This document shows positions 20,569 to 33,493 of a DNA stretch of 64,000 bases, in pieces. Below the pieces are notes generated by a model, which worked only from the letters and a program-made list of their open reading frames with translations, had not been told where the DNA came from and made no database searches. Positions within the stretch are counted from its first letter, which is position 1. Every line of letters begins with the position of its first letter. Source of the DNA: Mastigamoeba balamuthi (lineage: Eukaryota; Evosea; Mastigamoebida; Mastigamoebidae); the NCBI GenBank assembly GCA_902651635.1, contig CACRSC010000003.1, positions 33,113 through 97,112 on the forward strand, read 5' to 3'. A program made the translations under genes and the position numbers.

Positions 20569-23500
20569 TCACACTGCCGGAGAGCGCCCACCACTCCTTC
20601 CCAGCAGTGTTCCGAGTACGGCAACCCCGCCCTTGAACGACGACATGCTCGTGTGCGCGGTGCTCGGTGCGGCCGCAGGAGGGATGGACCCGACAGAGAA
20701 GGTCTCCCCGTCCATCGACATCGCAGTGGCACCAGGGATGCAGAGAGCCGAGGCGCATTGGAAGTTGAACGGAGCACCCTCGATGCTCGAGTCTGTGCAG
20801 GTCTCCCACTGGGCCAGGGCCTCGGCCGGCGGCTTGCAGTTGTAGCAAACGATGTCCCCCTTGCCCTGAATCGCGAGGGCACCGCGGCAGACGAAGAACT
20901 GCTCGTGCTTGAGGTAGTGCCTGCGGTACATGGCCTCGGTCACCTGGATGGTCCCCGGCAGTCCAGAGTGCTCCATCCTCGAGGCCACGTTGACGGTGTC
21001 GCCCCAGAGGTCATAGGCGATCTTCCTTGTGCCGATGATGCCGGCGACCACAGGGCCTGCATTGATGCCAATGCGAACCGACAGCGAGATCGAGGTCTCC
21101 TGGGTGAAGTCGTACAGGCTTCCCAGCATGGCGACAGCGAAACGCAGCATCCGATCAGCGTGGTCGTCACAATGCTCTGGAACCCCACTGACCACCATAT
21201 ACGCCTGGCAGAATTGTCAGGTCACGGTCAGAATGGGGCCACAATGTGGAATTTTTCTGTGTTTCTCAATAATGAAGGAAACGCACGTCTCCAATGGTTT
21301 TTATCTTCTCGACCCCGTAGTTCTCGAGGGCGTTGTCCCACAGGGAGAAAACACCGTTGAGCATTTCCACAATCTTCTGCGCTGTCATGCTCGATGACAT
21401 GGTCGTGAACCCGCAGATGTCAGCGAAGAGGACGGTGGCCTCCTCGAAGTGAGACGCAAAGAAGACACTGGCCTCGTCCAGCGAGTTTCCAGCTGCAGCC
21501 TCGTTGAGCTTCTCTGCCACCTGCTTTGGGAAAATGTTGAGGAGGAGACCCTCCGCCCTGTTCCGCTCGTGGATGATCTGCGCCTCCCGCTCCTTGAGAG
21601 CCGTGATGTCTCTGATGAACAGGGCCGTGGTCACCTTGCCGTGCACCACAGTCCGGCTCACAGACACCAGCGAGGAAAACTGTCCACCTTCTGTAGATCC
21701 GGATCCCGTTAGTGACAGCCTGAGTTCATTCGTATGCATACCCTTCGTTCTCACCACCACTTCCGTGCTGATTCTCTTAGATCCAAGCTTCTCTCCAGCG
21801 CTGCTGTGCAATGTAAATCCAGAGGTCCATCTGGCCCAGTTGGGGCGATTTTTCACCTGAAAATGTCGTTGAGAAGCTTCTGGTTGGCCTCCACGTCCGT
21901 GGGGATGACAATTGAGACGTTTCTGCGTATGGCCTCAGCTGCTGTGTACCCCGTTACGCTCTCAGCAACGGGGTTGAAGACCTCGATTGCTCTATCTTGG
22001 CTACAGAGTATCACAATGTCCTCGCAAGCATCGACAATGGACTTGGTGACCCTCTCCTGCTCCTTTTCGCTGAGCTCCTCAATTTCGCTGGCACTCTTTC
22101 CCATCTCGAGGAAGTCATGAATTGACTGCACGGAGTCAAGCACGTTCACGGGCAAGAATAGCAGCATCTTGAACACCCTGCATTTGAGTTAGAGGGAGAT
22201 GAGAAATTGGCAACTTACTGCTCAGACTCGTATCCAATGGATACAACGAAGAAGCGTACAAGCATGTACAGCAGCAACATCACAGGAATCGACACCCAAA
22301 ACAAGGCTGTGATGGTGGATGCAGCCCTGACGCGGTCGCCCAGCTTAGGTGACCAGTCCGATGATAGGAAAACTCACCTAGTCTCGGCTTTTTCGGTGGA
22401 TTGTTGGACAAAGAGGAGGTCCTCCTCGAGCCAATCATCCAAATAATCTCTCGTAGCATAGGGCGTGTCATAGTATCTGTCGACGAGACTACTCGATGGT
22501 TTGCTCGTCGAGTTTATTCTATCGTGGATAAGTGAGGAGATCGGCGAAAATAAACACGTCTTACATTTCGGCATACAGGCCGGAGAGGATCTCGAGGTCG
22601 TCGACATAATTCCGGAGGAGAATTCCCAAACCCCTGCACTCTGGGATACGAAGGCCTGCTGGGCAGGGCCGCTCGTACCACAGGGAGTACAGGTCTTGGT
22701 CGGTTGTTATCTTTGACCTGACCCCTGTTGCCGAGTTTCCGTATTTCAGGGCCCTGTCGCTGATCTTGAAACGCTCGAACGCATCGTCGAAGTATGCCAG
22801 GGCCGTCTGACGGCTCCACATGGACGTGTCCTCGACTGCGAGCTCATTCGCCCACAGCAGCATCTGGGTTATGGTGTTCTTGCGTGCACCACCGAAGAAA
22901 AGTGCCCGGCCAGCGCTCTGGTTGCTTGTTGTGAAGCTGATGCTCGTCGCGATCACTGCAGTGCACATCACGATGGCGAACAAGACCGTGGCGAAATAGG
23001 CGACGTTCAGCTTCTTCGTTGTGGTGACGACAGAGTTTCGTCTGCTTGTGACTCCGACGCTCTGCTCCTCGTCTTCGTCCTTCAGTGACAGGCGCTCAAA
23101 CGTGTTGATCAGTGTGGATTTGGGAATGTCCAGAAACAGTCTGATGGCAGAGTTCCTCTCCGCATGCAACTTTCGGAGAACGGGAACATACACAAGAGCG
23201 ATCTGGTTTGTGGTGAGACACATTGATCATTCACTACTCGTACCACCAGCAAAGTCGCGACGACAGTGGCGGGGTAAAACCCAAATAGAAAATTGTCTAT
23301 TTTCGAGGCCTGGTCCACTGACATGTCCGAGTACATGTTCGCAAGGTCCCTCAGGTTGTCGATGAAGACAGTGGGACCATTCTCCATAACAAATCTGAAT
23401 TCGTGGGTACCTCGCAGGTTGTCGACGCTCAATGCTGCCAACGACATATTACACACAGACCGAAGGGTGTTCACAAACATGTATCCGGCATCCCATCTGG

Positions 23501-26263
23501 AAAGATATGAGGCAACAGAAAAGAGTATTGTCACTGACAGGGGGATAATCCGGAATTTTGTTGTGCCTGATGCAGGGTCCGACAGATTGCTCGGAATGTA
23601 GTTCCTCAGCTTCGGGATGCGGCACATCTTTAGTGATGACAAAAGAAAAAGAAGGAACAGAATTACCTCAATAGAGGGGCTTGCCCAGAAGTCACGTATC
23701 TGATGTGAAGAGTCCGACTGCTTGAACATGTCCTGCATTTGTTGTCAGTGACAACATAGTCTCTCTGTAACCACTCACATTGAAGATATCCTGAAAGGTG
23801 TCGATTTGGGCCAAGGCTGTGCCACACTGTTTGGCCGCCAGAGACGCGTTTCCGGCCATCAGGGCTGTCTCGTACTCTCTGATCTTGAAGACTGCGTATG
23901 TGGAATAAGTCCTCGTAGTGATTGTTTTGGCCATCTCCTGCAGAGTGCTCCGGAATTGACCCATCGTGGTCACCGAGACAGAGTAGTTTATGACACTCCC
24001 AGCAATGAGGGCCGCTAGTGTTGCAAGGACAGCAAGGTGCAAGCGCATGAGGACGGCACTGCGAGTGCCCTCGATCTTTCTCCTGACAGCCCTTGTATGT
24101 GCGGTCTCGTCGGCAGCCAGCTGGCCAGCCGACGCCGACGACCGCATTGATGTCTCGGACTCGGAGGCGACGATACCCCTTCTCTTCTCCTGGATCTCGT
24201 CCCTCCTGATTATCTCCTCGTTGTCCTGCTCGTTGTTGATCTCTGCCTTGGAGAAGCGAATTTTCTTCAGCGAATGCACGTGTTCCAGCGGTAACTCCAG
24301 GGCCACGTGATCACCCTCGTCTTCCTGAGCCTTCTTTTCCTTTGAATGCTTCTTCGTCTGCTCCTCCTCGCACTGGTCTGCAAGTACCAGTACGTTCTCA
24401 GCGCCGTCTCTGTCGTTCCGCAGCTCCATCAGGTGGCGAGCCCACGCCCTCAGGACACTGCTTCAAGTGAGACTTCGAATGCAGTGACAACTGTTCATAC
24501 GCGACGTTGTTGGGGTTCTCGCGCAGTAAGTCCTGTAGGATACCAGCGGACACGCTCTGGTGGTGCGCTCCCTTGCGGACAAGCTCGAGGAGCTGCTGCG
24601 TGTCGATCGAGTCGCTGTGAGACCGAACCAGCTGCTGCCAGAACCTCGCGTTGAACGCCCTGCACATCTTGTGGTGCTTGGCTGCCAGGCCCAGGCGGAC
24701 CTGAACCTCCTCCTTCCTCTCTGCGTCGTGGGTGGCGTTCTGGACCGTCTGGAGCAGCGACGAGGTCAGGAACCGAACGTCGAAAGGAGCAGGAAGCCTC
24801 TTCGCGGTCTTGAGGTGGACGAGCGCGCCCAGGGCGTCGTGGTCAACGTGATACAGGAGCATCGCGTGCTCGTAGTGCAGCGCCGACTCCCGAGGGAACA
24901 ACTCCTTTGCACGCGACAGAATACCGAGGGCCCTCGGGAGGTATGACGAGGACCCCGACGGGTCGATGTTGTAGAGACGCCTGACCATCAGCCTCGCCTC
25001 GGCGGGGCGCCCGAACTTGATGTCCCCGACGTCGTCGGCCTGCCGCGCGTGGCGCTCCCAGTGCCTGGCACGCAGAAGGAACAACGCGAACCCCGCAGCT
25101 CCCGCTGGGAGGACCAGTGCGCAGCACACGACAAAGGGAATGACAGACGGGGCCACGAGCGCCCCCACCAACTGCGACAGGCACGACGCGGTCATGGCGG
25201 TGAGCCAGGCGCCTGCCAGGCAGTTGGCCTTCTTCTTCCAGGCGACCAGCGTGTACCAGTGCAGGCCTGTCAGGGCCCCCAGCAGCACCACGCAGACGAC
25301 GGCGTATGCCCACGGCCTGGCCGGCATCACGAATACATGGGCGGCCGTCTGCACTAGCTGGGCAACGGTGAGGACGATGTTGACTCGTGGCGTGGTGACC
25401 GCTGTGATCCCGTCGCTGGGCATGAACCGTCCAATGCTGGGGAGGAGGGGTCAAGATAAGTCAACTGGAGGGTGGGGCCGTACAATGCGGAGGATGTCAG
25501 AGAGGAGAGCACGATGAGCACAAGGGCGAGCCCTCCGGCTGCTCCGTGCATCTCGCCGCCTCCCAAAATAGCCCGCCTCAGGCCTGGATGCGACGATCCA
25601 TTTCCTCTCGTGAGTACGGACCAAAATGTCCAGATGGAGAAAAATCCGGTCCGAGTTGAATGCCGAGTTCCGTGTGCACTGGGGCGCACCTTGCAGGCCG
25701 AGAGAGGCCACGGGGAACACGAAGGCCGGCAGGGCCGTGAACAGCATCTTCAGGAGCCACAGAGACCGCTGGTGCGCGGTGGACCCGCGGTACGTGCGGA
25801 GGTACTCGGTGGCCAGCACAGCCAGCCCGAGCCCCAGGACAGCAGACGCAGTCCAGAGAAGCCCGTCCTGCACCTCACCAGACGCCACGGGAGACCTGCG
25901 AACGGTGTGAGGTGGCACATGACAGCCCGGAGCGCACCTAATGACCGAGATCCAGCGGGACGACGGGTGCAGCTCGGGGCTGAGGGCCGACGTGTGCTCG
26001 AGGGGAATCGTGAGAAACTGAAGCGCCAAGACGATGAGCGACACGAAGGCCAGGACGCGAGCCCCGCTGGCCTGGTTTACCCCGAACGCGACTCTCTGGA
26101 ACACGCCGTACCCCACTGGCCATGGGAGTCGCCCGCTGTGAGCCTCGAGTCCGAGGAGCAGAAGTTGGGCACCTTTGATCGACGAGGTCGTGTAGGCGTC
26201 GGACCACGCGACGCTCTCGCTGCTACCTGTGAACGAGGACGAGTCCGACACCGTGGACGGCAT
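20569..26263 (-). CDS. TmcB-type multi-pass protein with PAS and adenylate cyclase domains
   Basis: Large multi-exon gene. The ATG at 26263 opens exon 1 (26263-25938, MPSTVSDSSSFTGSS); exon 2 is 25895-25690 and exon 3 starts at 25583. The N-terminal part has several TM segments (ARVLAFVSLIVLALQFL, WTASAVLGLGLAVLATEYL, YAVVCVVLLGALTGLHWYTL). Next comes a TPR-like TmcB/TmcC block (AKELFPRESALHYEHAMLLY), then more TM segments around LAVLATLAALIAGSVI and AYFATVLFAIVMCTAVIA. A PAS domain follows (VDACEDIVILCSQDRAIEVF ... TGYTAAEAIRRNV), and then a class III cyclase. Key cyclase residues are ATVLFADICGF, EKIKTIGD (Lys), YDLWGDTVN (Asp) and NVASRME. Lys/Asp indicates ATP as substrate. Proteins of this order are known in Dictyostelium (TmcB relatives) and other amoebae; the input signal is unknown. 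At least ten exons are present and most internal junctions were not fixed. Confidence 0.8.
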
Positions 26264-26863
26264 CTACAGGGGGCTGTGTGTGCTGGTGGACGGCGATGGA
26301 CACGCGTTTCACACTGGAACGAAGTGAAAATGTGAAAATAGATCTGTCTGTGTTTACGAGGCGAAGTGTTTTAGTCGGTTCTCCGGTCTGAACTGTAACT
26401 AAAATATCGCCTTCGGCTCACCTCGGCAGGTCTTCGTAGTGAAATGAGGATGCGGTGTACGTGCATCATTCTTCAACGCCGCCCGAAGATGAGTGTGAAA
26501 GAAGAGGCGAATCTCAGGAAATACTCGTTGTCCGCCTCGCTGCTGTTCTCTGGGCTCTCTTCCTTTGTTATGAGTGGGCGGAATTGCCATTTACTCCGCA
26601 AGTCTTGCCGCATTTTGGCTACCGAAGGGTCGAGGCCTCCGATACACTCACTGTGTGTCAATCCCAAGTGGACGGGGATATATGATCGTCCACCGGAATG
26701 AGTCTGGACGCAAATCACACAAATGGGACAATTGCTGTTGAGCTGAACAGAGTACGGTCGGTTTTTCTGCTGATCGAATCTTCTGTATTTACCACTCCGA
26801 GAGGACTGCAGTGGGAGTCCTCAGGTGCCACGTGAGGCTCTCTCAAAGAAGGGAGCACTGCCC
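26264..26863. other. Intergenic, no gene recognised
   Basis: Upstream of the TmcB-cyclase start and downstream of the secreted-protein stop. Short frames on both strands lack coding character. Confidence 0.5.
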
Positions 26864-28050
26864 TCAGATGCTGAGGGTGTAGGGGCTGGTGCCCGTGGCC
26901 AGCACAGGGTCGTACACGATCACCTGCGCGCCCGACGGGAACTCGATGTCGATGCGCTTCACGTCGTCCCTGTCCCACGACCCGTGGAACGGCATCAGCG
27001 CCCCGCGCGTCAGCCTCTCCAGCGCGTCGAGAGTGTAGTCCACCCACGCCCCTGCCTCGCACACGGCCGCCACCCCGTTCACCGTCGCCCTCACCCCGGC
27101 CTCTGCGTACGCCTTGGCCCCCCTCTGGCTCACGAACGCTCCCGCCTGCGCCTCGGCGTGCGCGTTGGCCCCCAGCACGCGCAGGCGCAGCCTGCTGCCC
27201 TGGGTGGCGTAGGGGTAGTTCCTGATCTCCACGATCGTCTCGAAGGCCTTGGGGACCACCACGGCCTTGCCGTAGAGCGTGTAGCCGGGCTCGCTGGTGA
27301 CGATCCACGTGAAGAACACCGTGAGGCCGCTGGACGCGTCGGTGCCCTTGATGCGGTAGAACTTGGCGCCTGGGTGGTCCGCCGAGTCGCCGTGGCCGTC
27401 CTCGACCCACGTCATGCCCTCGCTCTGCCCCATCCTCCTGGACATGAACGACTTGTGCGACACCTCGTTGCCCTGGTTGTCCAGCTCCACTAGCCCCTCG
27501 AACGCCATCGCGACGGCGCCCACAGCTGCCTCGGCGTGTGCGTGCGCCAGGTCGTTGAGGTTCAGTCCTCTGCGGAGATACGCGCGGCCTGTCAGTAATG
27601 GGGCACCAGAGAGATGATTCTCTCACACGCTGGCAAGGGCGTCGGCGTCGAAAAATGCGTATGCGGCCACGGGGACACTCGGCAGCACCTGCCCGGTGGT
27701 CACGCAGGCGTCTGTGTAGCGGTGAGTGTCGATGTGAGAATTACCGCCAGAATAAGGGGACGCGGCATGGTGGGGTGGGGGATGGACGCACATGCAACGA
27801 TGGCCTCTGCGCCGGCATGAGCGCTGGCGTTGATGACGTCGTGGTTCAGCTGTGCGGCGGCCTCTGCGTTCAGCGAGTAGAACCACGAGCCCCTCGAGAA
27901 GGGCGTAGTGAGTGGCTTGGCCCCGATCCTGCGCCACTGCGCGTCTGCGGGCTTGAGGCCGGGCCAGCTGTGCGGCGTGAACTGGAGCTGGAAGGCGCTG
28001 GCAACTGCCGCGACCGCGTAGAGGGCCACCAGTGCTGTCTTGTACTGCAT
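26864..28050 (-). CDS. Secreted protein of unknown family, three exons
   Basis: The ATG at 28050 begins a clear signal peptide, MQYKTALVALYAVAAVASA. Two introns keep frame: the first exon ends GAEAIVA and joins ACVTTGQVLPSVPV, and the second ends FFDADALAS and joins GRAYLRRGLNLND. The mature region alternates Ala-rich helical stretches (AHAHAEAAVGAVAMAFEG; GANAHAEAQAGAF) with beta-rich segments (GLTVFFTWIVTSEPGYTLYG; KRIDIEFPSGAQVIVYDPVL) and ends TSPYTLSI. No TM or anchor follows the signal peptide, so secretion or lysosomal delivery is likely. I do not recognise the family and propose no activity. Confidence 0.75.
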
Positions 28051-29214
28051 TTGGTACTGGGTGATGCTTGTTGGTTGTTGCTTGGTGTTGTTGGATGTTG
28101 ACTAACGATATGAAAGAGGAGGATGAGAATGTGCCTTATAAAGAGGGGAGGGATGACGTGTCCGCGGTTATTTTACTCGGTGGGTGATGTCACCGGAGCG
28201 AATGTGGCAATGCCTCGCCGTTCCAGCCCGCACCGATCCCACGGGGACACGGGTCCTCCAACCGCCCGTGCCTTCCCCTGCGGGTTCTCGGGTAAGAGCA
28301 GTGGCAGAGAGGGTCTGACCCCCCCCCCTTCGTGCGCTGGGCCACTGATGCCCTGGCGGTGGCTGCGTGATGCAGGTCCGAGTTTGCTTTTCCGTCGCAA
28401 CTGCACAACGGCTATTCCATAGGACTTCTCGATGGACAACTAGAATTTGGTCTCGCCGCGGTCTGGCCCGCCGAGGCCTCCCCGAACGCCAGCTCGTGGT
28501 GCGGTAGCTTGCTGATAGGGGCGCAAAAGCCGCGGACAGGGGCCAACGACGGCGGAAGAGGAATGGGCAGAGAACTGGGTGCCCCATTGCAGAAACGCCT
28601 CAAATACAACCGCCACTGACATTCCTCAGAATGCACAACACGGCGACGGCCGTCCCGACGTGCCATGTCCTAGCTAGCAGAAGCTGCGGCAGTGCTGCCA
28701 CTGGGCGTCCCGTGCGTGCGCTACATGACACGAGGAAACTGCGGGGCCAGAGTGTACTTGAATGGCGGCCACATGAGCAGATGTCATCGGGTCTCCAAGC
28801 CCTCATCCCAACAGCAGTCTCCCTAGGAATGCCGGCGCGGGGTGTGGTGGGTTCGGTGGCGCGCAACTACGATGCACCTCTCCGAGCTTGGGGCACCATA
28901 CAAGTGTTGCATTGTGCGGCGGCAGTCCCTTGAGAATGTTATTCTGCCCCTTAACGGTGCCTGTTGTTCATTCTTAGATTGGCCTCGATGCGCCCTCAGT
29001 GCCTTGGAACATGCCTCCGAGGTGTGTGCCCGTGGTCGAAGCCGAAACCATTGTTGTACAACAAATGTATCCACAGCAACCAAGTGCCACCCCCTCCCCC
29101 ACATATTTCCTGTGTTATCCTTAACACGACTCAAACCGGTGGGTGGAAGACAGTATGGACCCTGCTCTCTCTGCGGTGCTCGGGCGGGGCTGTGATTTCA
29201 AATCGTGATTTGCT
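28051..29214. other. Intergenic between divergent genes, no gene recognised
   Basis: About 1.2 kb separating the divergently transcribed secreted-protein and TRAF genes. Frames present are short and overlapping. It probably holds both promoters. Confidence 0.5.
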
Positions 29215-29228
29215 GGGGATATTTCCCG
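29215..29228 (+). promoter_or_regulatory. Candidate upstream element, palindromic GGGGATATTTCCCG
   Basis: About 65-80 bp upstream of the TRAF-RING start codon. Near-perfect palindrome sharing the GATATT core with elements before other genes in this window. Confidence 0.4.
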
Positions 29229-29292
29229 TTGATTTGCCCGCGGGCCGTGTTTTGCGCAGCCTCTCTCGGTTGTGTCACACCCCCACGCGCGC

Positions 29293-31174
29293 ATGGACGA
29301 GGCCAACCACAAGAGACCCCGCGAGGACTGCGGCGCCCCCGACGCCGGCGACCCCTCCCCCAAGCGCCAGGCTCGGGCCGCCGGCGCCTCGGCCGCAGAC
29401 GCCGACGCCGACGCCTCGTCCTCGGACGCCTCCCCAGGCCCCGCCCCAGCAGCGCCTCAGCAGCAGCAGCAGCAGCAGCAGCCCCTGGCAGCGGAGGAGG
29501 CGGCGGCGGCCGTCGCGGGCAAGGACGAGTGCACGGTGGTGGACGAGGCGGAGCCCGCCAAGCGCAGGGAGGTCGAGGAGAGGGCAGAGGCCGCGGCACC
29601 GCTGTCGCTGGACCGCTTCCGGGGGCTGACCTCGGTGCACCAGGAGCTGCTGTGCCCCATCTGCCACGGTGAGCCTCGCAGATATCTGGATTCCGCGGTG
29701 TATCGCCGGGGATATTCTCCCGCGCGATTTTTCTGGGGGGGAGATTCTGTGGATTCCGGGAAATGAGATTCCCCGTCCTGATGCGCACGGCGGACAGGAA
29801 TTGCGCGGGAGCCGCTGGTCCACGGGGACGAGGCGACGCTTTTCTGCCGCGTGTGCATCGAGTCTTGGCTGGCCAAGGAGGCCTCGTGCAGCAGCGCGGC
29901 CAAGTGCCCCACGTGCTCGGCAGAGATCACGCTGGCCTCGCTGCATCAGCCCTCGCGCGTCGTCCAGAACATCATCGACAGGCTCGAGATCCGCTGCCCC
30001 AACTCCTCGCGCGGCTGCCAGGAGTACGTCGCCCTCGGTCGCCTCTCGGTCCGTTCTGGCTCCCCCCCCCCCATCCCCTCTCCCCTCTTTCCCAGGCTTC
30101 GTACATTTCCGTTGTGTGCCTGCGTTTGCATCAGCAGCATGGAATTGCATTTTCTCTGAATTCCGCGTTGCTGATGTGTCGTCGTCTGCTCTACGGCCCT
30201 CTCAGGTCCACGAGGGCGAGTGTCCGCACGCAGCGGTCACCTGCGAGAACCAGGGCTGCGGGGCGACGATGGACCGGCGCGAGATGGCCGCGCACAGCGC
30301 CGCGTGCCCGCACCGGCTGCAGCCGTGCCGCCTGTGCGGCTCGGACGTGAAGGCCTGCGCCGTCGCCGAGCACGAGGCCCGCTCGTGCCCCCTCGTCACC
30401 GAGCGCTGCGCCTGCGGGGCCCTCGTCGCGCGCAGGGACCGCGCGGCCCACGAGGCCGAGGCCTGCCCCGAGGCCCTGGTGCCCTGCACCATCGGCTGCG
30501 AGGCGGGCACGACGTACCGCCGCAGGGACACGGACGAGCACATGCAGGCCTGCGCCTCGCGCCACGTGGCCTTCCTCCTCGCTGAGCTCTCGGCCGCGCG
30601 GCACTCGGCCGCGGACGCGCAGGCGGCGCTCGCGGCGGTCGCGGAGCAGACCACGAAGCTCGCGGCAGAGGTGCGCGAGCTGCGGGCGGCGACGGCGAGC
30701 GTGCCCGAGGTCGCGTGGCGCATCGTCAACTTCAAGGGCAGGCTGCACTCGCTGTGGCGCTCGCAGGCCAGGCCCAAGCTCGAGAGCCCCGTCATGGCGG
30801 CGCCCAGCGGGCACCACTTCAGCGTGCTGCTGTACCCGTGCGGCGACTCGCTCGACAACGCGGCCAACGTGGCGCTGTACTTTGTCGTGCTGCCGCAGCC
30901 CGCGTCGTCGGCGGGCTCGCGCGCGTCGCTGTCGTCGGCGTCGGCCAACGCCGCGCTGGCGCCGTTCTCGTGCAGGGTCCGCCTGCGCGTGGGCACGATG
31001 TCGAGGGAGCTGGACCCCGAGACGGACCCGGAGACGCGCAAGGTCTTTGGCGAGTGCAAGACAGGCCGCGGCTGGCGGCAATTCATCTCCACCGAGGAGG
31101 CAGAGGCCCAGTGCGACGCCGCGGGGACGCTCTCGGTCTGCATCCACATCGGACCGCAGGTCACCTTCTCGTAG
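29293..31174 (+). CDS. TRAF-type E3 ligase: RING, TRAF zinc fingers, coiled coil, MATH
   Basis: Exons 29293-29668, 29798-30048 and 30206-31174 join in phase to give 531 residues. The N-terminus has a basic stretch (HKRPRED), an acidic Ala/Asp region and a Q8 tract. The RING begins at CPICHG (about residue 122) and continues FCRVCIESWL and CPTC. TRAF-type zinc fingers follow, with repeated H/C patterns (HEGECPHAAVTC, CGATMDRREMAAHSAACPH, HEAEACPEALVPC). A short coiled coil (AALAAVAEQTTKLAAEVREL) leads to a MATH/TRAF-C domain from about residue 355 to the end. Dictyostelium and other amoebae have many such proteins, thought to be ubiquitin ligases in signalling. Intron 1 falls inside the RING. 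The start was set at the ATG; the frame extends 21 nt upstream but begins with GTG. Confidence 0.9.
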
Positions 31175-31556
31175 CGGCAGCCCCTCCCTCTCGCACGCCC
31201 TCGCGTGGGCTTTGCTGGTTATCAAACGAACACAACGCGCCTCCTGGCATTACGATAGCTGACTCACAGGGGCTCTAGCGTGCCTGGCCCTGAGGATCAA
31301 CTGCGGGATTTCCGGCCCGAGTAAAACCACTTCTGACGCCACTGCAGGAGAACTGCTCTGCTTCAGACATGCTCTCGTCGTCAAGGGCATCCAACACGCC
31401 CGCCAAACTCAAACAGGCCTTGCTGTACCGTATCGTGGTGGAACAGGCCGGTGTGCATGCTCCATCAGCGGCAGCAGCAACGCAGCAACAGGGTGCGGCT
31501 GTGAAAGCGTAGAAGCAGCAGGCGGTGCCAGTGCAGGATTCCGGCATTTGTTTGAC
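31175..31556. other. Intergenic between convergent genes, nothing recognised
   Basis: A 90-codon frame (31275-31547, -) is Cys/Ala-rich and has no supporting features. Confidence 0.5.
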
Positions 31557-33317
31557 TTAAGGGTGGACTTGGGAGTGCCTGAGGAGCTGTTTGCGTGCAC
31601 GGAACTCGGAGCCACCCGTCCCGGGCTCTGACAGGGCCTCGGACACGAGGTACGGCGGCGGAATCACCTTTGCCTGTGCTGCATCGAAGAACACAACGTT
31701 GAGCATCGACTCGGGGAGATCGATGTTGACGCCCTTGATGATAGCGTTGACACGCTCCATTTTCTGGTGGGGGGTTAGTCAGACGCGAGGCTCTGGGAGT
31801 AGTGCTGGGGGAGGGAACTGACCTCGGGGGCGAGCGGGGACACCAGGTGCAGCTCTCTGCGCTCGGGGTCTATCGCACGGACAATGCCGAGACCCAGGCA
31901 GGGAACGGCGACAGGCTCACCCACGAGGAACTTGGGGTACTGGTCCTTCTCAGTCGCGGCGCTCTCCTGCAGCGCCGCCAGGGAGTCAGCACAGCGTCAT
32001 CTGGCGCGCTGGTAGGCCAGCGTACGTTGACAACGAGGGTGGAGTCGGCGTCGATGGAGCACAGCGCGACGACGGAGCCGTTGAGCGCGTAGAACGCCTG
32101 CGACGGGGGCACCTCGCAGACGAGGAACCCGATGTAGAGGTCGCCCCAGGACGCCGCGAGGGCGGGAGCTGTGACGACGGGCGTCTCGTGGTCGCGCAGG
32201 TACGCGAGCAGCTGCTGCTCGCGAGCGACGCCGGCGGTGGGGCCCTGCGACTGCTGCTTCAGCGCGATGGCCGGGTTGGTCGTCTCCAGGTCGAACGTCC
32301 TGCACGACGCGCCGTCGAGGCCGAGCTCGTCGGCGGTGGGGCACTGCGCGCGGTCCGTGCAGATCCGCACGAGGTGCGTCGGGCGCAGCTGGCGCAGCAG
32401 CTCGCCGAGGACGTCGGGGCCGAGGCCCGAGACCCACCCGCACGTGTTGACGATGAGGGGCTCCGCGGAGCCCTGCGCGTCGTGCGCAACGTCGATGAGC
32501 GCCCTGCACGCCCTCATGTACAGCTCCGGATCACCGCTCGGCGACACGTCTCCGACGAAAAAGGCGCTGGAGCCAGCGTCAAACGCGTCAGAGGAACGCA
32601 CAGTAACGGCGACGGGGAGATGCGTGCCTCTGGGGCTCGCGGATGTGCGTGAACGACGGGCCGAACACGGGCTCGTCCACCTGGCACAGGGACACCAGCC
32701 CCGGGGCAGAGAACTCGGGCTGCCCCGGGTCGAGGTCGAGGAACAGCGGCGCCGACCCCGCGGCCGCGAGGCTCGACGCAGCGAACCGCGCGAGCGTCGA
32801 CTTGCCCGCCCCCTTGGCGCCCACCACCGCCACCCTCGCCCTCGTGCCCCGCACCGACTCCGCGAGCTTGCGCCACGCCACGGGCACCGTCACGCCCTCG
32901 GCCCCTGCCGCCAGAGAGCCATCAGTTATCGCTCCGGGTTTTTGTCGCAACAAATAGCGCAATTTTCGGGCGGGAGGGAGCGGATATCAAATCAATTGAT
33001 GGCAGAACCGCAGAACCTTGGCTGGGGAAGAAGCGCGGGAGGCCCTCGATGGGCCCGGCGTCGCTGGAGGGCGACCTGAACGCGGTCTCGCTGGGCAGGG
33101 GGCCGGGGACGTCGGCGACGCGGACGGTGACGGCGGCGCCCTGCGAGGGCTGGACGAGGGCCGCGGGGCCCGCGAAGGGGGCCAGCACGGCGTGCGCGCG
33201 GGCAGAGGCGGCCACGTCGACGCCGTTGACGCGGGCGGTGCCCGAGACCACCGTGACGAGCGCGGCGCCGTAGAAGGCCAGCTGGTCGCTGGCCTTGAGC
33301 GTGATGAGCGTCGACAT
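31557..33317 (-). CDS. Grc3/NOL9-type polynucleotide 5'-kinase
   Basis: The ATG at 33317 gives MSTLITLKASDQLAFYGA, an N-terminal beta-rich domain that positions the kinase core in the Clp1/Grc3 family. After an intron near 32930-33010 comes the P-loop VVGAKGAGKSTLARF, followed by FLDLDPGQPEF and PGLVSLCQV, which match the family's Walker B/lid region. Later exons contain LIVNTCGWVSGLG, the C-terminal domain and the ending LLRHSQVHP. Grc3/NOL9 phosphorylates RNA 5' ends in rRNA spacer (ITS2) processing; Clp1 does so in 3'-end and tRNA processing. DLDPGQPEF favours the Grc3/NOL9 branch. At least four exons; junctions near 32590, 31970 and 31800 are approximate. The location is expected to be nucleolar by family. 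Confidence 0.83.
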
Positions 33318-33400
33318 CAGGGGGGAATGGGCGCCTCTCACAGCAAAGATACGGAACAATATCTTCAGATCTCGATGACGCAATCACGGTATCTTTATTG

Positions 33401-33428
33401 GGGGATATTCCGGAGTAAATATCTCCCG
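33401..33428 (-). promoter_or_regulatory. Candidate upstream element GGGGATATTCCGG / AAATATCTCCC
   Basis: About 85-110 bp before the Grc3 start codon. Two GATATT/AATATC cores in inverted arrangement. Confidence 0.4.
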
Positions 33429-33493
33429 TGACGTGAGCTATCATCCTCTTTGGAACTCACGGTATTACTATGCTGTGCGTTTGCAGTCTCGCC

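Noticed and set aside
31275-31547. 90-codon Cys-rich reverse frame
   Set aside because: Chance frame between convergent stops; no signal peptide or repeat of Cys spacing.
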